Source: Longimicrobiaceae bacterium
Lineage (GTDB): Bacteria; Gemmatimonadota; Gemmatimonadetes; Longimicrobiales; Longimicrobiaceae
Direction of reading: 5' to 3'
NCBI GenBank assembly: GCA_030447645.1
Contig: JAUJOM010000006.1
Location: 105,540 to 162,690, forward strand
Length of the DNA: 57,151 nucleotides
A program made the translations under genes and the position numbers. The notes under the pieces were generated by a model. That model saw nothing but the letters and a program-made list of their open reading frames with translations. It ran no database searches and was not told the DNA's origin. Within the stretch, counting starts at the first letter, position 1. Each line of letters begins with the position of its first letter. Positions 50,900-57,151 of the stretch are shown one piece after another.

Positions 50900-51576
50900 T
50901 GCGAAAACGTTTGCGCGTACGATGTGCCAGAGAGCGGCCACGCCGTCCCTCCACCCGATCTTCTTTCCCTCCTCGGCCCGCTGTAGCTGATCGGCACCTC
51001 GTAGCCAGGCTCGCCTGAGCGAGCCGTGGTGAGCTCGGGCTCGATGCCGAAACGGTCCGTCCGCAACGGCAAGCTCTTCATCAGATCCGTCTTACGCCAT
51101 CTTGTAACACGTCTCCATGTCACTCAGGTTCACATTGGTGAACATGTTGGAGAGGAGCGTGAGCGCACCGTTTCGACGCGGTGCCAGAAGTACATCACGC
51201 GGCGCGGGCTGCTCAGAAGCGTACTCCCGAACACGGCGTCGGCGCGCCCATCCAGGATCGGCTCCATGAGCCGGGGAAACTCGTGCGGGTCATATTCCAG
51301 GTTTCATCCTGGATGACGATCAGGTCGCCTGTCGCCTGTTGAATGCCCGTGCGCGCGCCCTTGCCACGGTTTGCCGGGTGAGTGACCGCGTATCGTGGCG
51401 CCTTCCGCGCGCAGCGCGTGCAGAATGGTCCGGGTGCCATCGGTGGAGGCATCATCCACTACGATCAGCTCCAGATCGATCGGCACGGCTCGCACGCAGG
51501 CCACCGCCACTGCAACTACCGCCTCGTTGTAGACGGGCATCACCACCGAGCCAGTACCGCTTGTACGCTCGTCCAT
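50900..51576 (-). CDS. DPMS-type GT2 glycosyltransferase; frame-broken
   Basis: ATG at 51574-51576: DERTSGTGSVVMPVYNEAVV, DLELIVVDDASTDGTRTIL, HALRAEG, then TGDLIVIQDE with LEYDP-like residues across a frame. NMFTNVNLSDMETCYKMAK-type residues, LPLRTDRFGIEPELTTA, YEVPISY and KKIGWRDGVAALWHIVR are diagnostic of dolichol-phosphate-mannose-synthase-like enzymes in bacteria. Charges undecaprenyl phosphate with a sugar for GT-C enzymes. The C-terminus beyond the WHIVR helix is not located. Confidence 0.75.
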
Positions 51577-51635
51577 AGCGCTCTGCGATTGGCCGGAGGA
51601 TTATACTTGCCGGTCACCCCCCCCAGCGCGGGCAC

Positions 51636-53250
51636 TCATCCTCGATCGACCCGGCGATCCGCGAATCCGGGGGCATACGCGCGGGTATTGGGAGCGGGAG
51701 TATGCAGATCGTGCCAGGAAGATCGACGCTCCCCGCGCAACGCGATCGTCCAGGCGAGTGCCGAAGTGATCCAGGAAGTCCAGCATGAACGCCTGCTCGT
51801 TGAACCCGCCGCCCCTGCTCCACCCCCGAAAGGATCCACACCCGCGGTGCACTTTGCGCCGCGTTCAGCGCGTGCAGGGTACGCCTCCGGGCGAAAGCGC
51901 GAGCAGGGTCCGGCCACATACTCTCCGGGCTCAATCCCGTAGCGTGGAGCGTAGGCGAACGGGTAAGCGCGAATCATAGTGCACGTACAGTCGGTCGCCC
52001 GGCCTCCAGTGTTCCCGCATATGCCCAAGGAGCGGCTTGATCTCGGCGCGGCCGTAGGGAATTGCGATCAGCGCCTGAACCACGAGCAAAAGGCAGTCAC
52101 CGCGAACGCGGTGCGCAGGCTCCCTCTGAGCCTGCGGCGCAACTGCTCGGCCTCTCGGCCATGAATAGGAGGAAGGGCACGAAACAGGATGACCCGCCCG
52201 CCACTCGCCCAGTCTCCGCCAAAGGGGTAGCGTCTCAATGCCGACGCCAGCAGGGTAAGCAAGTACCGGGGCGATCAGCAACCAGAAGACGTCGTTCCGC
52301 CGGTCCTTCATCCAGACGCAGCCAGGTTGAAGGCGAGCATTCCGGCTGCGGCCTGATAAAAGCCGCGTTCCGTCTGCTGGTCGTCCAGAGGCCAAGGGAT
52401 CCCCGGAAAACGCGCTGGAACGTTTCCTGAAAACCACGCCCAGTCCTCCAGGGATCGGGGCGGCATGGGCATGTAGCCGTATCGCGCCAGAATGCCCGAG
52501 CGTAAGCACTTTCTCCGACCTGCGCCACGCATCACCACGTAGGGAACCCCAAAGAGCAACGCCCACGCCGCGCAGGCGAGCAGCAGATTGCGGTGCTCCA
52601 GTCCCGCCGACGAATACTGAGGCCAAGCCACGCCAGCGTCACTTCTCCAACGATGAACACCGCCGCCTGTGAGATTACCACCGCAACCGTGCCGACCAGC
52701 CACCAGATCAGTGCTCCGCCGCGCCCAGCTCCGGCTGCCGCACGCGGTGCACCGTCAGGCAGCAGGAGCAGCGTCATCGCTACGTCGGTGGAGTACTGTT
52801 TACTTTCGAAGCGTAGTAGATAAGAAAGGGAAACGGCAAAGAGCGCCAGCGCGCGGGTACAGCTCCAGGCGTGAGATACTGGCGCGAGACGGCCAGAACA
52901 AGAAGACCGACGCGACGCCTGCCGCCACTGGGATCAGCCGGAGAGCGTACTCGTTGTTGCCGAACAGCGCCACCGCGAGCTCTGGAGAGCAGAAGGTATC
53001 CCGGCGGCAGCGGCCCCACGCCCTGGGGTGAAGGAGCTCCCGAAAGGAGGATTGGCGATTACCGGCGCGACGAGTGCTTCGTCGAGCCACAGTGATCGGT
53101 TGGCGGCGTATTGCAGGAGCCTGAACGCGACCCGATGCCGGCAGCCAAGAAAACCGAGCGGGTGAGCGAACAGCCGGCAGCTATGGCCGACGCCTTCTGC
53201 TTCCAGCCCAGCAACCACGAGTGACCGCGGCGCTGGAACGCGTGTTGGAC
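51636..53250 (-). CDS. GT39/GT83-like membrane glycosyltransferase; heavily frame-broken
   Basis: The catalytic first-loop sequence is visible: RLLQYAANRSLWLDEALVA, NIANRSFGELLHPQGVGPLP with PGYLLLSRAAVALFGNNEYA. RLIPVAAGVASVFLFW, STDVAMTLLLLPDG and WWLVGTVAVVISQAAVFIVG (helices) follow. Acidic WLDE in the first periplasmic loop is the hallmark of ArnT/PMT-like GT-C transferases. The soluble C-terminus (EIKPLLGHMREHWRPGDRLY, YVHYD, AQSAPRVWIL, EQAFMLDFLDHFGTRLDDRV) ends near 51636. It moves sugar from a polyprenyl carrier to a protein or lipid outside the membrane. Confidence 0.7.
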
Positions 53251-53309
53251 GATGATGCCGCGTCAGCGTCAGCGTCGCTACTGCCGGAAAGGCGCTGCCC
53301 CGCAGGGGC

Positions 53310-53492
53310 TCAGTACGGCCCGCTGGATCCGTTCCGGAGGGTTGCAGTTGACCGTGCGAAAGAAACCTGGTGATCCGGGTCGATACCGCGGGGTTCAAGC
53401 AGGGGTCCCAGCATTCGGCGTATACCCGATACACAGGCATTGGCGGAGAGGGCGTTGGTCACCACGACGGTAGGTGAAGACAAGCATTTCAT
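53310..53492 (-). CDS. Small ORF coupled to pilin 1, unknown
   Basis: ATG 53490-53492 overlaps the pilin stop (ATGA). It reads KCLSSPTVVVTNALSANACV, then SGIRRMLGPLLEPRG, and stops after about 60 residues, but the frame may be broken. It could be a real short protein or the displaced N-terminus of the membrane glycosyltransferase downstream. No motif recognised. Confidence 0.3.
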   Translation of the reverse strand: MKCLSSPTVVVTNALSANACVSGIRRMLGPLLEPRGIDPDHQVSFARSTATLRNGSSGPY

Positions 53493-53747
53493 GTCCGGAC
53501 CTTCCCAACCAGCCAGTAGCTGTAATCGGCTGCGGCTGTAACATTGCCGGTGAACTGGTCAGCCGTTGGTAATACGCCCGCTGGTGCAGGAAAATCTGCC
53601 GAGGATCGTCGCGCTCGACTGTTTGGCGGTCTTGCCGACGCCCGGTAGCGCGGGACGGCGATGGCGGCCAGAATGCCGATGATCACCACGATCATCAGCT
53701 CGACCAGTGTGGTTCTGGCGTGAGTACACGCGTGCTCGGCCGCTCAT
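53489..53747 (-). CDS. Type IV pilin-like prepilin 1; frame-broken
   Basis: ATG at 53745-53747 (MSGRARVYSRQ). Across one error the class III leader continues TLVELMIVVIIGILAAIAVP with RYR, which is the pilin N-terminal helix after prepilin peptidase cleavage; the Glu at mature position 5 is present. A short C-terminal part (FTGNVTAAADYSYWLVGKVR) ends at 53489. At roughly 85 residues it is short for a major pilin, so some sequence may be lost, or it is a minor pilin. Confidence 0.7.
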
Positions 53748-53792
53748 TTTGTATGCCTTCGTCCGCCAATCGTGCGCCCATAACCTCCCATT

Positions 53793-53830
53793 GAAAACGC
53801 CGGGAGCCGAAGAACAAACAGCTCCCGGCG
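53793..53830 (-). terminator. Intrinsic terminator after pilin 2
   Basis: CGCCGGGAGC (53798-53807), a 13-base loop, GCTCCCGGCG (53821-53830). On - the stem is followed by TTTTC. It ends the pilin 2 transcript before pilin 1. Confidence 0.75.
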
Positions 53831-53884
53831 TACAAACATCTGCCCTGATGGATTTACGGCTCAATTACCGTGCCGCAGGTTGCG

Positions 53885-54256
53885 TCATAAAAAGTACGTG
53901 TCTGGTTGATTGCACGTTTGCAATCCTTGCCCTGCGTTGGTTTCCGCTACGGCGCAGTAGGTGATCCCGCCGCCGCCCGGTGGTGATGGACGTAAAGTAC
54001 TTCGCCGTCGGCTGCTCCCAGCCAACGAGATAACTTGCGTTGGCTGGCCGCGTGAGGTTGGTCGCCATGTACACATTGTTTCTCTCTGCAATACGCTTCC
54101 TGCAGGGTGTAAACCTGCTTCAAGATCGAGTGCGCCTCGGACTGCTTGGCGCTCCGGCTGACGCCTGAGAACCGCGGATCGCGATGGCGGCTAGAATGCA
54201 GTGATCACCACTGCGATCATCGATCAGGTGAAGCCCAGGGAACGGACTGTCTTCAT
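53885..54256 (-). CDS. Type IV pilin-like prepilin 2; frame-broken
   Basis: ATG at 54254-54256 with AGGAGA six bases upstream. MKTVRSLGFTLI matches the leader and cleavage site (G before FTLIE). Across frame errors ILAAIAI, AKQSEAHSILKQVYTLQEAY, NNVYMATNLTRPANASYLVG and WEQPTAKYFTSITTGGGGIT follow. It ends with a cysteine pair (YCAVAET; LQTCNQPDTYFL), suggesting the C-terminal disulfide loop of pilins. About 120 residues. Followed by a terminator. Confidence 0.75.
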
Positions 54257-54587
54257 AGTCTTCTCCTGGAGAGCGAATGCGGAGGTAACAGTTATCTCTG
54301 CATACAGCGCGCACGGGGTGACCAGGCAACCGCTGTGCCTGCCGAGAAGTTGATTTGTAAACCTGCACCTGGCAGACCCCAGAACTGGCGTCCTGCTGCA
54401 GGACCCGTTTTGCGCAACGGCGTCGTGCGCGATGCAATGTTTCCTGCAACCTGCATAGCGGTCCCTGCCAGCCGGAAACCCCCGGTGAGCGGACACCATC
54501 CGATTTGCACCTCGTGCTGGCCTGGCTACATTTTGCCATAATCTCGCGTCCGGCTGGCTGGACGGTACTTCTCACTTACACGTAGCC
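54257..54587. other. Divergent intergenic region, nothing recognised
   Basis: 331 bases between pilin 2 (leftward) and the TMTC-like gene (rightward). It must hold promoters for both. I see no good -35/-10 pair and no convincing small gene. Confidence 0.5.
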
Positions 54588-56368
54588 GTGCCAAAACCGC
54601 TCGTCATTTCCACTGGCAGCAGTAGCGCAATATCCCGTCTCGTCGGTTGCTGCTTACCCTGGAACGCCCAGAATGGGTACGCCATGGACGACGGCCCAAT
54701 CGTGCAAAACCAACTGGCGTATCCGTGGATTTTCGCACTTGCGGGACCTTCTGCTTGGCCCCTACTGGCCCAATCTGGCGGCTTTATCGGCCTTTGGTCC
54801 TGTTATCGTTTGGCACCGAGTGGACGCTGTTCGGCGACAACCCAGCCGTTTTCCACGCCGTCAACGTCATCCTGCACGCGCTCGTCACTGCGTCGTGTAC
54901 CTGCTGCTGACCCGGTTGGGAGCCGCGTGGGTGGGGGCCCTGGCGGGAGCCCTGCTCTTCGCGGTGCCTGGTACACGTCGAGGCCGTAGCGAACATCGTC
55001 GGCCGTGCGGAAATGCTGGCGGCGCTCTTCCTGCTCGCGTGCCTCACCGTAGTCTTGGCCGACTGGCTCGGGTTGCGGGAAATCACGGTCTGCTACCTTT
55101 GGCCCTGGGAGCAGGAGATCGCCGTGACACTGCCGGCGGTCCTTTTGCTCCTTGACGCCTTTCGGGATCCTGATGGACGGCTGGATGTTCAGTCTGGTGC
55201 GGAAAAACCTTCTATTGCTTTCCTCGCCGACGGCCGCTCTGTGGTGGCCATGGCGCTCGGATCCACGCCATCGGTGAAGCAACCGGAGCAGGAGTGTACC
55301 TCAGCGGGTTGTCGCTGGAACGGCTTGCGACGGCCTCGGCGGAGTTCGCCCGGATTACTTTCTGGTCGCAGGATCCTCGCCGCCGAGTGGGGCCCGCAGT
55401 CATCAACCCCGCGACATGGTCGCATCCCCGGCGGCCGGTACAGGGTCTGGCTGTGCTCACCTATGTCGCCTCTGTGCGTCACTGGCGATTACTGGTTTCA
55501 TCATCCTTCCGGTGTCGCATCTGCTGTTCCCGTGGAGTCTTGCTCGCGGAGAGGACCCTGTATCTACCTCCGTAGCGGTCGCATTGCTCGTCCCGGCAGT
55601 CGCGGCGTGGCTTTCCTGGCGCGCACCGCGCGAGCGTGCACTCGCCGTTGGCGTTCTGGCATTGCGCTTCTGGTCTCGGCGCGTGGCGCACCGAACTCCC
55701 GTATGGGAGTCCAACTCCGCGATGGCTCGCGCGCGATCTGGGAGCATCTCGACCCCGTATCGTACCCCGTGGCTGGCGGGCTCGATGCGATGGTTGACCA
55801 GGGTAGGCACGCCGAAGCCGTCCCGCTGTTCGAGCAGGCGGTTGAGCTGACGGGTGAGGGTTTTACCCGCTCACCATGGAGTTGGCAAGAACTCTGATCA
55901 CGGCTGGACAGGCGGGAAAAGCAGAAGCGCTCATCCGTCGAGCCATCCAGGAATTTACCGGCGCGGGTCTCCCTTATCTTACTCTCAGTGAAGTGCTACT
56001 TTGCAGTCCGGGCGGTACTTGACGCACTGGATGTACTGGTGACAGGGGGAGCTGACACCCAGTTATCACCGGCTTACCTTCGCGCATAACTTCGCACTCA
56101 CCCACGACGGATTGAAGTCGCTCGATTCTGCCACTGGTGGCGGCAGCGAGCATGCAAGCGAAATCGGCAGCCCGCTCTACCAGGAGTGGTATCACCTGGC
56201 TCGATTGAGGTACCTCTTTGGCCAGCCGCACCTGGCGAGACAGGCGCTTGATAGCGCTCGTGCAGCGGCACCCGCGGCGGTGAGGATTCACTCATCCTCT
56301 GGCTTGCCGGAGCCGAACTCGCCGCTGCTTCGGGGCTGGAGCTCTGGGCGGCAGTGAACCTCCTATGA
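54588..56368 (+). CDS. TMTC-like membrane protein with TPR tail; heavily frame-broken
   Basis: GTG at 54588. Across frames: WNAQNGYAMDDGPIVQN, LLLGPYWPNLAALYRPLVLL, SFGTEWTLFGDNPAVFHAVN, VILHALVTALVYLLLTRLGA, then VEAVANIVGRAEMLAALFLL and EIAVTLPAVLLLLDAFR. The DD loop, the VEAVANIVGRAE motif and the later K/E-AVTLP segment are those of bacterial relatives of TMTC O-mannosyltransferases (DUF1736-type). The C-terminal part has TPR-like helices (GRHAEAVPLFEQAVEL; GQAGKAEALIRRAIQEF; LFGQPHLARQALDSARA). Stop TGA at 56366-56368. Confidence 0.7.
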
Positions 56369-56846
56369 TCTCCGTCTGCCCCGGTAACGATTGTCCGGGA
56401 GTGGAGAGCGTTTTGGATACGATATCATCCTCCGTTCCCACCACCTGTCGGGTCCGGGCCGAGCCTACCCGGAAATTGAATTTGTCTCGCCTGAGGTAGT
56501 ACGGAGTGCTCCCAGGATTCGTCCCGGCGCTTCGCTGGTTTGGCAGGCCCCTGTCGACGAACGCCTTGAAGCAAGGCTGCGGCCCTCTTTGCTTTTCCGG
56601 CTAGCGCGACGATCTCGCCGATGCGGATATTCGCCGCTTCCCCTCTTTGCGAATTTACCTTGCTGGACGGTGAAGATCACTCGCTCATGAAGGTCAGGGA
56701 CCAGAGCAACGGCGACACCGAACACAAGCAGGGCAATCAGAAAGTATCGCATGGGGAAGATCGCGGAGCGCGCTGGGCACCGACAGGCTGAAGGCCCGGA
56801 AGGTAATAGCCCAGTAGCGAAATGCAAGCGACTCCGGTTCCGCGCC

Positions 56847-56876
56847 TTGCCACCCCGCCCCGGCCCCTGCTAAACT
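56847..56876 (+). promoter_or_regulatory. Putative promoter of the Phd/YefM-type antitoxin
   Basis: TTGCCA (56847-56852), an 18-base spacer, TAAACT (56871-56876). Matches to consensus are 5/6 and 4/6. The start codon lies 37 bases after the -10. The operator boxes begin on its last base. Confidence 0.4.
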
Positions 56877-56894
56877 GTACCAGTCACCTGTACA
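56876..56894 (+). promoter_or_regulatory. Putative autoregulatory operator with TGTACA boxes
   Basis: TGTACC (56876-56881) and TGTACA (56889-56894), 13 bases apart centre to centre, directly over the likely transcription start. As an inverted repeat it is TGTAC-N9-GTACA. YefM-family antitoxins are known to bind palindromes with a TGTACA core, so this fits autoregulation of the downstream gene. Confidence 0.5.
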
Positions 56895-56912
56895 ATTCGC
56901 CAAAACGCCTCA

Positions 56913-57151
56913 ATGAAAATCGTCACCGCATCCAGAGCCAGGGCGGAGTTGTTTCAGTTGATGGAACAAGTATCCCAGTCCGGCACCGAAGACGTAGTGA
57001 TTCGGCCGCGCGGCAGCCGGGAGGGATTTGCGCTGGTTAGCGAAGGGTACCTGAAGCTGCTGGAGGCCAGATCCAGAGCGGCTGATGCTACATCGAGCAA
57101 AAGCCCGTTCAAGCTGATCGGCCGCGTGCGAGTGAACGGCGACGTGGAGAC
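56913..57151 (+). CDS. Phd/YefM-type antitoxin (partial, runs off the window)
   Basis: ATG 56913. It reads MKIVTASRARAELFQLMEQV, SQSGTEDVVIRPRGS and EGFALVSEGYLKLLEARSRA, the N-terminal DNA-binding fold of Phd/YefM antitoxins (dimer that neutralises a Doc, RelE/YoeB or PIN toxin and represses its own operon). The frame is open to the window end, so 79 residues are visible. A toxin gene would be expected just downstream but is outside the window. This short clean stretch shows no frame break. Confidence 0.75.
   Translation, partial: MKIVTASRARAELFQLMEQVSQSGTEDVVIRPRGSREGFALVSEGYLKLLEARSRAADATSSKSPFKLIGRVRVNGDVE

Larger units (their letters stand above)
56369..56912. other. Region with a doubtful small - strand ORF and the antitoxin promoter
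   Basis: 544 bases. On -, ATG 56750-56752 opens RYFLIALLVFGVAVALVPDL with HERVIFTVQQGKFA, a possible signal anchor. Further down, another frame reads IRIGEIVALAGKAKRAAALL. This could be a frame-broken membrane protein of about 90 residues, but it has no clear ribosome-binding site. The right end contains promoter and operator sequences of the last gene. Confidence 0.35.

Noticed and set aside
56465..56827. A 120-residue - strand protein as a confident gene
   Set aside because: Only the first 35 residues look protein-like (signal anchor). There is no ribosome-binding site and the rest is low-complexity. Kept only as a doubtful note.
33430..56912. Interpretation of the broken genes as a pseudogene graveyard
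   Set aside because: Motifs remain well conserved in correct order with indels only, and essential-type genes in the left half (glyS, asnS, carB) show the same kind of break. Sequencing error explains this better.
1..57151. CRISPR arrays, rRNA genes, insertion sequences or integrase/attachment sites
   Set aside because: No regularly spaced repeats, rRNA signatures, transposase motifs or terminal inverted repeats with target duplications were seen.

Overview
The window is a high-GC bacterial segment of about 57 kb. The most likely source is a Gemmatimonadota-type (Longimicrobium/Gemmatimonas-like) genome, but this is inference: it rests on the high-GC gene style, a SusC/SusD pair with a C-terminal outer-membrane strand, several small lipoproteins, a futalosine-pathway radical SAM enzyme and an inactive-looking PolX. 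No 16S rRNA or other decisive marker is present. Only one tRNA gene was found (tRNA-Ala, UGC).

Layout: 0-3.3 kb carries the end of hrcA, then dnaJ, prmA, a HIT protein and a small lipoprotein, all on +. From 3.4 to 5.6 kb a two-part aconitase-family hydro-lyase lies on -. tRNA-Ala follows with its own promoter and terminator, then a small membrane protein and a lipoprotein on -. From 7.7 to 10.3 kb are two overlapping CNNM/CBS transporter paralogues on +. mqnC, a SprT-like protease and glyS follow. From 13.6 to 31.5 kb is an almost gapless + strand string: two beta-propeller lipoproteins, an unknown protein, a PolX/PHP protein, nth, asnS, an HD protein, a zinc-ribbon protein, carB, an HDAC-like protein, a methyltransferase, an M24 peptidase, a GvpL/F protein, a dipeptide epimerase and priA. 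An HNH protein, an M20 peptidase and a D-amino-acid aminotransferase come next. From 34.4 to 38.7 kb a recognisable promoter drives a SusC/SusD outer-membrane uptake pair that ends at a terminator.

From 38.8 to 53.3 kb the - strand carries a glycan-assembly cluster: three GT4 and three GT2 glycosyltransferases, two polytopic membrane glycosyltransferases, a Wzx-like flippase, two methyltransferases, a response regulator and a DUF433/DUF5615 toxin-antitoxin pair. It is preceded by two type IV pilin genes (53.5-54.3 kb) and a divergent TMTC-like membrane TPR protein (54.6-56.4 kb). The window ends inside a Phd/YefM-type antitoxin with a TGTACA-type operator. The pilins, the membrane glycosyltransferases and the TMTC-like protein together suggest a surface glycan or pilin-glycosylation locus.

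Quality matters here. Many conserved genes are broken by single-base indels while both halves of the protein stay well conserved. Breaks are occasional from 3.6 to 24.5 kb, absent from 24.5 to 33.7 kb, and very dense after 33.7 kb, where a gene often changes frame every 50-150 bases. I read these as sequencing or assembly errors, not gene decay, and give whole-gene spans across the breaks. Coordinates after 33.7 kb are approximate unless a start or stop is explicitly located.
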